Assembly: GCA_003184365.1 (NCBI GenBank)
Contig: NKYR01000033.1
Coordinates: 187,728 to 251,727 of the forward strand
DNA: 64,000 bases
DNA from: Evernia prunastri
Taxonomy: Eukaryota > Ascomycota > Lecanoromycetes > Lecanorales > Parmeliaceae
Direction of reading: 5' to 3'
Shown here: one piece after another, positions 10,756-22,314 of the stretch
How the letters are laid out: the number at the start of each line of letters is the position of its first letter
Numbering within the stretch: position 1 is the stretch's first letter
Program-made: the position numbers and the translations under genes
Notes under the pieces: generated by a model
What the model was told of the DNA's origin: nothing
The model's database searches: none
The model's input: the letters and a program-made list of their open reading frames with translations, nothing else

Positions 10756-12624
10756 TCATGCATGGCCCGACTCCGAATCTCTGTCTTCTGCTGTAAGCTC
10801 CCTCTGTGATCCCGTTGCAATCAAGTCCGTTGTAGCTCCCGCATCTTCGGGCACATCAGTGGCGGGCGCAGCTATGGTCCCATCCGCGCTGTTCGCGTTG
10901 TGCACCAAAACGCTGTACCGCGCAAATTTGCTCGCTTTTCGGATCGGCCTTCCGTATCGAAGAAGCACGAATGGGACCAAGCACGCCAGTGTCGCGATCG
11001 CAGCCAATAGGGAACCCGCGTAATTTGCCCCCAGACTGGTAAACATTTGGCGGGCAAAGAGAGGGAGGACGGCGGAACCGACGGCGCGGATCAGCGAGAG
11101 GGAGGCGAAAGCGGAAGCGGCGAAAGTCGTGTAGCTGTCGGCCAGGTAGCCGGCAAGGACGCAGTCGACCTCGTTGACCGCGAAGCCTACGGGCACGAGA
11201 GCGAGCATGGAGACTATCCAGTGGACGGAAGTGATTCTTGGTGGCACCGTCCACGCCGCGGTCCATAGGCCGATGGCAAGAAGAGGAGCCACAACCGCGT
11301 AGCCGGCGAGTTTATCTTCTGGGCTGATGGGGTGGCCGGAGCGTTTGCGCTTTTTCAAGAGATGGCAATCGTAAAGACGGGTGAGCATTCCACCCAGGAA
11401 ACCGATACCTATCGGTATAAATGCCAAGGAGGTCTGCTGAATCGAAAAGCCGTATGCACCGTAAACAACTTGGAGGGCTTCTGTGAAAAGATAGATCAAT
11501 CCAAAAGCAATGGCGCTCATGACGGACACCATGAAAATAATCGGTTCGGTGAATAACAGGCGAACAGGTCGTACGAGCGTGATCTGGAGAAATTGGCTCA
11601 AGTGAGGCACCTCGTCCGGGTTTTGTATGCGTATGGGAGAAACCCCGGTGGTGCCGGTCTCCTTTCGGACAAGACGTACTTGACTCTTCAGAAGCTGACT
11701 TGGACGGCTTTCCCGGATGAAGAACAACAGTATGGTTGCAAATCTACCGACAACAGCCGCTATGTAGAAAATCCATCTCCTATAACATTTCGCATCACAG
11801 CGGCTTCTTCACTGGCATATTACAGCACTTACCAGCCTATTGAATATGACACATAAGAGCCTAGTATCGAGCCCACGACCAGGCCAAGGTTTGCTGTCGT
11901 AAGCCAGACAAATACCAGCCAGACTCGTGCTTCCGTTCTGTATAGATCCTCAATGCTTCCCGCTACTACAATGGACGGGATAGCGGACAACAGACCGGTG
12001 ACGAAGCGACCAATAAAGACGGCAGCAATAGATGGGACTGCGGCGATGATTATACAGGAGATCGTCCAGAGGAATGTCGAGCCAACGTAAAGGTTCTTGC
12101 GGCCGAATGATTCCGACAACGGGGGGAACACCACTCCACCCAAGCCTTGTGCAAGGAGATAGCTATTGAGCTTCAGTACGTTGAAGCGGGTATCATTCAT
12201 TACATTGACTCACACAGAAACGAAGGCGAAGAGGGCCAAAGAACTGCTGACACCGTATTCGTTGTGTGCCTGTTGAGAGGCTGGGGTCTGAGAAGACTTT
12301 AGCTGGGGCTATTGATGTCACTGACTATCTTTTTCGTCCTTACTCCTGCGGTACTAATAGCCGTCCTACGTCTCATTAGCAACCAATAAGCATTGGATCT
12401 CACAACAGGGAGGGAACCTACGTGAGAAAGTCTAGGAAGCTGATCAAGCTGATGTCAAAGAGCTTTCTTCTCATTGTCCAGTTCCTCGGATGGTGTGGAG
12501 TGTTTGATTTCCACCGGATAGTTCCATCCTCTGCCATTTCAAGCCCATGTAGCTGAAGACTGTTTTGCAGTGTGGCTGACTCATTGCTCTGGTGCGATTG
12601 TGTATCCGGTATTCCTCTGTGCAT
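10756..12624 (-). CDS. MFS transporter, DHA1 drug:H+ antiporter type
   Basis: Twelve-span major facilitator of the fungal DHA1 (polyamine/multidrug) type, expected to export small molecules across the plasma membrane. Five exons: 12422-12624, 12344-12365 (22 nt), 12214-12269, 11833-12162 and 10756-11779, together 544 residues in frame. The start fits the family: NWTMRRKLFDISLISFLDFLT, then a small exon TAISTAG, then AHNEYGVSSSLALFAFVSV. The loop 2-3 signature appears as PLSESFGRKN, followed by FIGRFVTGLLSAIP and SIGWRWIFYIAAVVG. The large central loop (LVRKETG region) and long acidic C-tail are normal. The frame is open upstream of 12624 to about 12783 without another ATG, so I take the ATG at 12624; an upstream exon is possible. 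The substrate cannot be inferred. Confidence 0.88.
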
Positions 12625-13626
12625 TGCGTCCTGCACTGATTGAGAAGCGTAGATGAGGCGCTCGGGTAAGAAGCGGAGGTTGAACAAGCTGGTTGGTTTC
12701 GATTGTCTTTGTTTTATACCGACTTCTGCCGCCCTTCGTACCAGCAGATGCAATTTGGATTCAGGGTTTTCAAGAGAAGATGGCTAGAGGGAATTCCCGC
12801 CAAAACAGTGCTTCAGTGCTACAACAACTTCGAGGTCGTCATATGATTAAAAATTACGAACCTTAGGTGAGGGTATGCCGCTTTACGGTCAGCGCTTCGC
12901 TTGGGAGTTGGAACATAACGGGAGTTAGGTATGAACTCGGGAAAACAAGGCTGCAATGCAATTGGAGAGGGTTTGAAGAGTCAGAGTCAGTCCGTCATGA
13001 CGACACTTAGCCAAGTGTCGGTGGGCCCGAAAAGAGAAAGGTCAGTGACGGAGTATGCTCACGGAGTAGTGGCGATGAAATAGGTATTTGATACTGAGTA
13101 GAATGCCAGGCTGCCGCCACTGACAGTCCCGAGCATCTACGAGTAGTTTATCACCAACCGGGCCTCGAGCGATTCCATAACACACCACTTTGGATCAATG
13201 GCGTAGATGCCTATATAGCCCAAGAAGGCTACGTAACACCCAACTCTCTCGATAAGCTACGGCGATGAAGGTATGGGTCGATATCACAGTCCGGAAGGAA
13301 TGGAGGCGCTAAACAATCGATGGACAATGAAAAGAAATATACTCGTAACGACTATGAAATGACTTATCATGACCCATTATCAGCCCCTCCTTTTACAGCC
13401 ATCAGATAAGAGGATTCACAGATATGCAAATACCCAACAATATAGACTCTGGAAAGGCCGTTTGGAGGACACATACTCAGAGACAGACGAGGAGAAGGAG
13501 GACGATGGCGAGGACGAGGACAAAGATATTGAGGCATCATTACCCTAGAGAATCAGACGCATGATATCGACATTTCGGGACGGCAGTTCGGAGGAAGACT
13601 TAATGCTGAGCTAGGTAGTCAACTAG
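12625..13626. other. Transporter promoter and unassigned sequence
   Basis: No gene was recognised. A short acidic open stretch at about 13440-13546 (SETDEEKEDDGEDEDKD) ends in a stop and could be the tail of a lost gene, but nothing precedes it. Confidence 0.4.
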
Positions 13627-13637
13627 CACTTGATTGA
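13627..13637. repeat. Target-site duplication, left
   Basis: CACTTGATTGA, identical to 14221-14231 on the other side of the inverted-repeat element. One extra G (13638) separates it from the first symmetric base. Confidence 0.8.
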
Positions 13638-13638
13638 G

Positions 13639-14220
13639 GGCAAATTACCGGTTCATACCCCGAAAGGTTGAATCCTGATTCGTTACAAATTCATACCCCA
13701 AATTACATTTTCATACCCCTTCATCAAAATAAAGGGTATAAATGGGTAAAACCTAATTCTGGTGAGGTATGAAAATGTAAAATTCGTCTAATACGTCTTG
13801 ATATGACTGACAATCAAATTATATCATGTTTATGAATTTTTGTCGGAGGGATTCTTCGAAAGATTTTTCGGGGGGGGGAGGTTTCTTCAGAAGAGGGGGG
13901 GTTCTTCGGTCTTCGGGGAAGTTCTGCGGGAGGTTTCTTCGGGGGGTTCTATAGAGAGTTTTACGGGAGGGTTTTCTTCGGGGAGGGGGTTCTTCGGGGG
14001 GCTTAATAAGAACTCAAAAACTTTAGAGTACCCCCCGAAGAATCCCCCCGAAGAACCCCCCCGAAGAATATCTTTCACCGTAAAAAGTACATCTTTTACA
14101 ACTTCATACCTCAGCAGCTTCTAGTTTTACCGATTCATACCTCTAAGGGGTATGAAAATGTAATTTGGGGTATGAATTTGTAAGGATTCAATGTTTCGGG
14201 GTATGAATGAGTAATTTGCC
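13639..14220. mobile_element. Non-autonomous inverted-repeat transposon (MITE/foldback type)
   Basis: The element starts GGCAAATTAC and ends GTAATTTGCC. Its terminal inverted repeats are long: about 80 bp match closely (including TTCATACCCCGAAA and TTCATACCCCAAATTACA), with a small indel. Weaker similarity continues inward to about 13785 on the left and 14085 on the right. The 9-11-bp target duplication suggests a Mutator-like (MULE) mobilising transposase, but no transposase is encoded. The 300-bp centre is a stack of TTCTTCGGGGGG units on one side and CCCCCCGAAGAA on the other, so single strands would fold into strong hairpins. The motif GGGTATGAA recurs through both arms. Confidence 0.85.
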
Positions 14221-14231
14221 CACTTGATTGA
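14221..14231. repeat. Target-site duplication, right
   Basis: CACTTGATTGA directly after the right end of the inverted-repeat element; it pairs with 13627-13637. Confidence 0.8.
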
Positions 14232-14417
14232 TGACGAGGAACTTTAAACACGGGATAGGGGGGTACGAAATTGACATAATGCTTTTAACAGTTCCTCTCT
14301 TTTCTTTCTCTCTTTCTTTGATCGGAAGGGCTGGACTCTCAGGCACTTTATACTTGATCCGAACATAGCCGCAAGGCCGAGTGGGGTTAAACAATTTCAC
14401 CATAGCCTACCTTGGCT

Positions 14418-14449
<32 letters not shown>

Positions 14450-15319
14450 ACACAAACAAACCTTATTCCGTTGCTCGCCCAGATTTCCGTCTCCGACATC
14501 GATTCGCGTCAAAGAACTTAGAAGCTTTTTCCATCATTACCACTTTCAGCACGGTAAACTATGTATGCAGCCAAGCTTATTTCCAACTAACTCGAGTGGC
14601 AGCCATCAAGTCAGATGTGTTCCTGCTATTTTTTTTGCCTCATCTTGAGAGGATGCGATTCGGATGACCACCCAGGGTGTCACGGCAGCTCGTCCTTTAG
14701 CCTGGTCCCGAAGTGAGTGGAGAGCTATCAGTGAAGACTTGCGCGTCACGGGGCAAAAGAGCATGTGGAGAGGGTCTTTGAGAGGTTCGTGGTCTTTCAC
14801 TTGCCGTGGCTAGTGGTGGTTTGGATTCAGCACACCGTTTTTGGAGTGAGTACCTTTATCACCTTGTGAGGTAGTAAGTAACACCCTACCCCGGGAGGTC
14901 AACGTGATACTTAAGAGGCCAAGGTATGAAAGTCGGCAATCTACCGATGTGGTTCAAAAATAGATAAGAACACTTCTATTCGCTAAAGGTTTAAAACGAA
15001 GCTAAAGATGAGGCTTGAATACCTCGCTATGAGCTCTGATTCATTTGATACTCGCTTAGCTGCTAGAGCACTGTTTGCGATTCGTACCTCAAACTGCTAA
15101 ATATCATACTTGAAAGCTAGTAGATACCTAGTGCTCCCGAGGGAACGAAAGCTAAGCAAGCGAAGACAAGCGAAGAGAGTGTGCAAGGGGGTGCTAAATC
15201 CCTCTAATATTGACTGTGTTCCACTACTCTCAAGGTAGGTCCCACCTTTAGCCAGGCAGAATTGGCTGTCTCGTTAAACGGTTGTCAGACGGTGAATGGG
15301 CAGCTGATGAAGCATGTAT
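14232..15319. other. Unassigned sequence with a CA microsatellite
   Basis: A (CA)n tract with interruptions runs from about 14420 to 14456. No gene was recognised; short frames on both strands near 14600-14800 show no domain. A run of GAAGCTAAG/CGAAGA-like purine-rich sequence lies near 15140-15180. Confidence 0.5.
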
Positions 15320-17908
15320 CTAGTTGATTATGTCTATCCGAAAGAGTGTTTGCATGCTATGGAATATGAAGGCAAGCTGGGCTCCTATTGGCCAATGCAA
15401 CCATGTGGAAAAACATGTCGTGCCTGCGTCAGCAGGCTGACGGCGGCCATGGTATAATGGGATCTCCTGGGAAAACTTTGATGTGGCGGTTGCCAAATTC
15501 TGTTGTCTGCACCGAGCATTCTGCAGATGATCGTTAGGGATTGATTTTACTCTGGGACTGAGTGACATACCAGGTTTCAATGTCACGGCTGACACACACT
15601 GGTCTAGCTCTCTTACTATGTTCTTGAACACATCTTCATCAAGCCTGTCGTTATCGAGACCGTGCGCCACCTGTGCTCCAGATCCCGGGAACAAGCAGGT
15701 TTGAACGACCTTCGCATAACCTATACCCAGTTCTCTTGACACGATCTCACTTAAATGCATCAATTCGAAATTGTATCTGTCCTTATCCGGTAGATCCTCT
15801 GTGAAGTCCTCTGGTAACCGCAACTTGTGCCACGGAGCTGAGAATGCAATTTCGATAAGTACCAACCCCAGAGAATGTAAGATCGAACGGTCATCGGCGG
15901 AAACGTCCGACGCAGAGATTATCCGGCGGTGCATGTTACTGCCTATTTGAGTTTGCAGAAAAGGTTCTCCCAATGTGCATCTCCCGTTGCATTTTCCCCT
16001 GTCTAAGAAGTAAATGTTTTTGCTACTCCATGCCTGAACAAGCCACGAACTAGTGTGCAAGTGAAGGACCCCAGCCGCCACAGAGAGAGCTATTTGAAGT
16101 CTGTCTTCGATAGGAATAGCACGGTGTTCGTCACTCGCACCGGCAAGAACATTGTTTAGTGAACGAGAGCCGGGGTCCTGATAATTATGCTTGAGGGCAT
16201 AGAAAACAATGGTTTTACGACCATCGTCGATGTCCAAGAAGCCGAGGCAGGTACAGTCCACTCCTTCTTCGAATTCAGCTGTAGCGGATGACTTCCGTAG
16301 CTAAAGACATAAGTCCTCCTCCAAGCCTAAGTTAGGCACCTTAGTCTGTAAAAAGCCTAACCCATCAGGTTCAGCGAGATTGTTCTGTAAAAATGTCTTT
16401 TTCAGAGACCTATCATCTCCGACGGTCTGACAGGTACAAAATTCGCCATGCGCCGAATCGACAACAATACGGTATGGTCCATGAGAAAAGGGACTCGTCA
16501 CAGCTATATCGAAGCGAAATTTATGTGTTTGAACTATGGCGCCAGCTTCGACATCATCAAAGTTCAGTGAGATGCTCAAAGAATGCCTCTCGTGGTCGTG
16601 ACATGTCCACACACCAGATAGCGTCTCGTAGAGGACCTGTGATGCCCGCTCTATACAGCGAACATGATTGTATGATGCTGGCGTGGCCCCTACGACATAC
16701 GTGCAGCCGAATTCTTCTCCAAACGGTGATCTTTTCACGTGAATAGATTTGCGGGGTATCGCTCGCAGTATTAAAGTAGAGAAGAGATCGTTATATTTCC
16801 TTAAGCCTTGAAAGACCACTAGTATCTCCTCCGTTCTGTCGGAAGTTGGCCTCCGAGTCTCATCCGGGTATTGCATATGTCCTCTCCTACTCATTTCCAT
16901 CTTTGTTGTGTGAAGCTCATTGTGCATTTCGCAAAGACTCCGTCGGATGCGCTCAAGCGATTTCAAACACAGACGGTAGAAGTGTGCCGTTGATCTTCTC
17001 AGGTGTTGATGGGCAATTGTATTTGACCAGATCGAGTGTTTTGGGTCCTCGAACATATTTTCAACGTCCTGTCGGCTTTCTGCGACGTTCAATAGAAGGA
17101 ATTTGCAGCCGTTGTCAAAGACGACTTGCTGAATCAAGATCTTAGGCACCAGATCTACCAATTCTGGTAAGACCTTCTGCACAACCATCGTAGGCGTCAC
17201 CACATCTACGAACAGCTGACGTATACTGGCGATTGACTTGAATAGCAGGACATCATCCGCTGTAACGTAAGTCTCCATTACTGCTCGGTCAGCAATAGTG
17301 GGTGACAATTCGTAGAGCTCCTCAATTCGAGATCTGATAGTGTTGTGTGTTGCGTCGAGGAACTCGATTAATTTTACTGGTGAACCTGGTGCTGATTGGT
17401 CCGGGTCGAGGCCAGCGATTCTTGAAGCTTGTTCAAAAACTCGATGGGCATCTTCGTATAGAAGTTGCCGGTTCTCCGGCCTGAAAAGATGTATACCTGA
17501 CCCAGATATTAGCAGCAGGTCGATTTCGTCCCGAAATAGAGCGTTACCCTTGCTTAGAAGCCATACGAGGGCCACAAGCTTCAACAAGACTTGCGCTCTC
17601 ACACTTGGGGCCCGAGCGAGACTTAGGTCAAGGTCCTTGTTGCCCGTTGTCCACAATCTGAATCTCTGTTCGTGCGCTAGGACTGCAAGCACGGAGGCAG
17701 CTGCTCGATGTTCTATGGCTGCTGGACTAATTTCTTCGAAAAGGCGGAGAATCAGAGTCGTTGCATCCTTCAATAATCCTCCGTTGACGTCTGGAATATC
17801 TCGAGGCAATGCTCCACCCTGGTGATCGAATGGTGATTGCTCGATTTGGTAAGAAGCCGAAGACGTAATTTGTGATGTATCGTCGTCCGAACCTTGGGTG
17901 GCTTCCAT
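15320..17908 (-). pseudogene. DUF7580-type protein interrupted by one in-frame TAG
   Basis: A single long frame runs from the ATG at 17908 to a stop at 15320, broken only by TAG at 16301-16303. The upstream part is 535 residues and 326 follow in the same frame. The C-terminal part has the layout of fungal DUF7580 proteins: the EEDLC/LRKSS region, then CTCLGFLDIDDGRKTIVFY, IPIEDRLQIALSVAAGVLHL, STSSWLV-like HTSSWLVQAWS, and HSLGLVLIEIAFSAPW. This is a kinase-like fold common in proteins linked to fungal prion or incompatibility signalling. The N-terminal half is alpha-helical and unassigned, with no clear HeLo motif. The codon context is CTT TAG CTA; a CAG would restore a typical motif, so a CpA-to-TpA (RIP-type) nonsense change is the simplest reading. 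Readthrough or a very short intron is less likely. Confidence 0.75.
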
Positions 17909-19493
17909 CTTGGCCTACTTTGGAGAGCTGACGCTCGAAGAGCACTGCAGCTCTTCAGCAAGCCGTCACCTGGGCCACTTGCTAGCTCTCTCAAGGTGTA
18001 AAGCAGGCTAGACGTCGTCGTCGATGATGGAGGACACCTGACGGACGATCGACACGCTTAATCCAGCAGAGTAAGAAGATGAAGCTGCTTGCAAGATCAT
18101 CTTCCTAAATTACTTGAGACAAACTCAGCTTAATTGCTGCTCATCAACGATTTATCGCGGACGCCTATTGGAGAGCGCACCTTCAGTATGCCGTTCTACC
18201 CTTGCTGTCGTTTCGTAGGGCTTTGTTGCTTAGCCTGAAATTGCTAAGAATGATGTTGATAGTGGCTACTCTGATGTTCTAAAAGATGGGAGATGCGCAA
18301 AGAGTGCGTGCATGTGGGTGTGAGTGGGCGTGGGGTTGGGGTGAGTGTGGCTTTAGGCGCTCGTTGACTCGAATTTGGAGTGAAAGTAGGTAGCTTGATA
18401 GGTGGAAAGTAATGATCGGAAGTACGTAAAGATTTGAGAACGAAGGTATAAATGACTTTAGGGGATACGGAAGGATCTTGTATGCCGATGTGAGTGGAAG
18501 AGAGGAGGGAGTGGAGAGAGATGACACAGACACGCGCACATAGAGTAGACGAGCACAGCGTTCTGATAGAGAGCCGTAACGAGATGGGTGAGGAAAAGAT
18601 TGATGTGTCAATGGTCCAGATGGAAGGAATATGGAATATTCTGTGTAGGGTGAAGATTCTTCTCAACTGGGATAAAAGAGTCACATACAATAGGTATGCA
18701 ACGTCCATCATTGAAACAAAGCCCTGAGACGGAGGCAGTCACGTGTGCTCATACTCTAGTCAAGTATGGTGGGATGTTCTTGGCGGCGATTTCCGCAACC
18801 CCTACCATATATCCGAATCAGCCCTTTGATCCTGCTTGATAGAACATTGAAGCGCGACAAATGCTGGATTTTAAACTATGGGGGATCTTTGAAAAGATTT
18901 TGACGTTCTAAAAAGCATGTGCCAACGCGCTGGTGTGGATCCTGTGAGAAAAGCAGGACCCCAGCAACCCGTTTCCTGCATTAAAGGATACGTCTCAAGC
19001 AAATCCACTTACGACAATAACAGACATCACCCTCATATCCAGCCTAGGAAAACTCTCACATCTTCCCCAAGACAAAGGCAAGCACAAAGAGCCCCACGGA
19101 TCAATGCATTGAGTGTATGCGTAGAAAGTCCAAAAAGTTGGATTCAAGCTCGTTTGGCGAGACAAATAGACGACCAGGATAACAAACAGACCTCGGGAGT
19201 CTGTGTTCCATGTGTTCAGCGGCTGCAGTGCAGGCTCTACATAGTGCGAGCTGCCCCAGCCAGGTGGTAAGCTTTCATACTATCTATCACTAGCAATGTT
19301 ATGCTTTAATAAATACCCGCGGTACGGGAACGCTTGCTAGTGAGTGTTAGCTGACACTTGGTGCTGGAAACAATCGAGAGCTTGGAATGCACTACAGGCC
19401 AGCATGTCTCACTACTGAGCCACCTCACCAAGTATCGATCCAGTGATACTGGACATATTCTCTCTGTCATACCTCGCGCAAGTAGTGTTCGAG
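17909..19493. other. 1.6-kb divergent intergenic region
   Basis: Lies between the minus-strand DUF7580 gene and the plus-strand kinase-like gene. Overlapping short frames at 18244-18727 reflect pyrimidine/purine strand asymmetry rather than coding. A Cys-rich stretch near 19100-19250 was considered as a zinc-finger relic and not accepted. Confidence 0.5.
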
Positions 19494-20741
19494 ATGCCTG
19501 AGAAGATGATTCTGAGCACTGGACAGCTCCTGCGAGGGCGCGATGCGACATATCGCCTCCTCAATGCACTCCATGCGCCAACAGTGTTTAAAGCGAAAGT
19601 GCTAGACGGTCTTCATGTCCACAAAGAGTTGTAAGTCACGCTGGCTGTTGCAAAGCTCAATTTGATAGCTTAATCAGTCTCCAGTGCGGTGGTCAAAACA
19701 GCACTGGAGCCCACCAAGAAAGCCCTCAGGCGAGAACGAAACAACTACCTCATCCCCGGCATTCGTTCAAGCCCATATATTCGCCGTCAGTATGACGTCC
19801 TTGAGTACGGTTCGCATTCTTTTGAGGATCCGCCGCAAGCAGATGAGACGGCCACGGCACCCCCCGGTTTGGTTTTCGAATGGATGGAATACGACTTGTG
19901 GCAAGTACCGTCCGAACGGTTTCGTGAGGACTCGGTCCTTCCCAAAGTCATATCTAGATCTGTACTGTCAGCACTTGCTCTACTCAAGACACAATACGAC
20001 GCAATACACACAGGTCCGCAGAATAGTCTTTTCCCTCCACGGCAGCTAGTTAATGAATCAGACAGATATCAATCCGAACAACATTTTTCTCTCAAGCATT
20101 TACGGTCCTTCTCCTATCGTCAAAGTGGGAGACTTAGGAAACAGTAAGACCCTGTAATCTACCGGCGAGGCTTACTGAGTTTTCCCAGTGTTTCAGGATG
20201 GATATCACACAATGCGTCTTCAGAGTCTTGAGTGCCGTGCCCCCGAGGTATGGAGAGGCTTGGGTGTCTGGCATTCTTCGGACGTATGGTCGCTTGGGGT
20301 GACGGTTTGGCAAAGTCTCTTTCGTTCTGCGGTCGGCGGCTAACGGTGAAGCTTGCGCATTGGCTCTCGCACTCACCAATCTTCGGCACGCATGATAAAA
20401 TCGTTCAAGATCTGACCGAAGCCTGGTGTATCGCCAAAATACGACGGCTTGTTGGATCGATCGAACCTCCTGTCGACTCAAAATATGAGGAAGAATTCTC
20501 CTTGGCGGAATATCTCGAAACGAGCTCTTACAGGCATCATGACGATTCCTTGGAGAGGCCGTTCATCAGCGTTAGTACCATACGTGGAGAGCTTGAGAAG
20601 CTATCTGCTCCAAAGGTGTCTCAAGAGCTTCTGGACTTCATCGAATACTTGCTCGTCTTGGATCATACGAAGAGGCCGACGGCAGTGGAGGCGCTACAGC
20701 ATCCTTATCTTCTTTATGATCTCCATCAGGAAACCCAATAG
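19494..20741 (+). CDS. Fungal protein kinase-like protein
   Basis: Five exons: 19494-19630, 19685-20013, 20066-20143, 20189-20304 and 20352-20741; 349 residues, all phases consistent. It belongs to a fungal family of small Ser/Thr kinase-like proteins. Features in order: LLRGRDATYRLLNAL; AVVKTALEPTKK with the candidate VAIK-type lysine; hinge LVFEWMEYDLW; catalytic loop HTDINPNNIFLS (HTD instead of HRD); DLG instead of DFG; RAPEVW for APE; and SDVWSLGVTLAHWL. The C-lobe ends DHTKRPTAVEALQHPYL. The last intron (20305-20351) uses a weak GTTTGG donor but has a CTAAC branch point and restores the frame. Asp and Asn of the loop remain, so activity is possible. The start at 19494 (MPEKMIL) is chosen because it begins the conserved block; an in-frame ATG at 19443 also exists. 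Confidence 0.85.
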
Positions 20742-21416
20742 GCACTATCATTTATTGTTGGAGTGATGGACGCTTCCCTTTAATCTCTTTCATCGCACTT
20801 CCACGGCCTCGTTTGCGAGTCAATTGCGTAGTAAGTACGGCACCGAGGGAAAGAGTCGGATCGTCAACGAGAGATATGAGTGGTTCAGACAACAGACACG
20901 TAGGCTCGCGCGAGCGTAAAGCAGCGCTCACCCTAGGCTCTGAGTTGGGGCAGATTTTTGTCACATTGTCACTGATGCTAACCCCGGGTTTTTAGGGACT
21001 GATTCATGGCCAACTGACGGCACCGCGGATGGTCCTGACCAGCCGAAGCCATAACGCGTTCAAAGGGAAGAATTATCAGAAATGTTCCAGGAGCCGTATG
21101 AATGCTTCCGTCGCTGTGTGGCCGCGGTGGTGTTGATAGTCTTATTGATGGATTCCTTTAATTCGGCTGATATAAGGTTGCGAATGGAACGTGACACATC
21201 CTCAGGGCAGGGACCACACCTGCTCGGGGGCAGCTTGAGAAGCATTTAAGGAGTCCGCTAGCTGGATTCTTTCAGATATGAATATATAGACGGCGAAGGA
21301 AGCGAAATGGAACCAGAACGATAGAGGACTAGACGGCGCAAAAACAGCACCCGTCATACGGTCTTTCCGACTGACATTCCATCTCGACCATAAAGTATTG
21401 TAATTTAAATATCTTA
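20742..21416. other. Convergent 3' intergenic region
   Basis: Between the 3' ends of the kinase-like gene and the GPI11-like gene. No coding block was recognised. Confidence 0.5.
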
Positions 21417-22314
21417 TCAGTCAAATTCTATTCTTTTGCCTCGCAGCAAATATTCACCCGCAAATCTGAAAATAAACCACCCAAGATATGCCCCTGTGAC
21501 GATTGTTACAGGCCACTTTTGCCATTCTCGATCCCAATCCAATGGTATAGGTACCTGCACGCCGATTAGCCTTCATTGACCCTGTACGTAGAAGAAATAT
21601 GTTCCAACGGACAGCACCAAGCCAAGCTCCCACTACAGCCCCTACCAAGCCTCCCCACACTTCGTCAAAGGGCAGACAGGCTCCGGAGATCTCCCTCCAC
21701 ATGCGCGCGTTGACGCCGTGCACGTAGAACAAGGGCAGGACGCCCAGCAGCGACATATGCGTTGCGCATAGGAGATTATGCCAAAAATGTGTAGTCAGAG
21801 GGGCGCCGAAGAGGATAAGTATGACGGTCAGGAGCGGAGCCGAGAGCGAGAGGCAGAGGAGGAGGGAGATAATCGCAGGCTTTGTTTGGGCGCAAGCAAG
21901 CCGTTAGCATGTTCGATCGTCAGAAAGAAGTGCGACCAAGGAGGGGGTCACGAGATTGTAACATACGGTGATCCTGGACCCAACAGATGCCGGCTTTGAT
22001 TTGACGGACGGGGCGAATTGGACGCGCTTCCGGGTCGTGGTGCCCTTTGACGATGCAGGGGACGTCGAGCTGCCGGAGGACTGAGGGAGGCAGACGACGC
22101 AGTATGTAATCTGTAGATGAGCAAGAGGGGCGATGGCCTTGGCAAGGACGGGCACTGGATCGGCGACCAGGTAGGGAAAGCAGAAGTAGTACACAGTGAG
22201 GACGACGATGGGGTGGAGGTGGGTGTAAAGGCGGGCGATGTCGGTAGGGAGGGCGGAGATGGGCTGGGAGACGGGAATGAGCTTTCGAGGCTTTGCCTCG
22301 TTCGTTTCTGTCAT
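21417..22314 (-). CDS. GPI11: GPI biosynthesis protein Gpi11/PIG-F
   Basis: Membrane protein of the ER that works with the phosphoethanolamine transferases Gpi7 and Gpi13 in GPI-anchor assembly. Three exons: 21967-22314, 21613-21879 and 21417-21554; 250 residues in frame. Family blocks: ARLYTHLHPIVVLTVYYF and FPYLVADPVPVL in the N-terminal part; a polar Ser/Thr/Lys loop; PAIISLLLCLSL; LILFGAPLTTHFWHNLLCA; and the diagnostic end LGAVPIPLDWDREWQKWP with TIVTGAYLGWFIFRFAG. About six hydrophobic spans are expected. The second intron falls exactly between GA and VPIPLDW. I take the ATG at 22314 (MTETNEAKPRK); an in-frame ATG at 22365 would add 17 residues. It is divergent from the monooxygenase gene. 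Confidence 0.9.

Noticed and set aside
16301..16339. Short 39-nt intron removing the TAG in the DUF7580 gene
   Set aside because: It would delete the EEDLC block that matches the family, and the only CTAAC sits too close to the donor. Kept only as an alternative to test.
19050..19260. Zn2Cys6-like cysteine cluster upstream of the kinase-like gene
   Set aside because: The cysteine spacing does not fit (the third Cys is missing), and the frame has a stop and no ATG-led exon.
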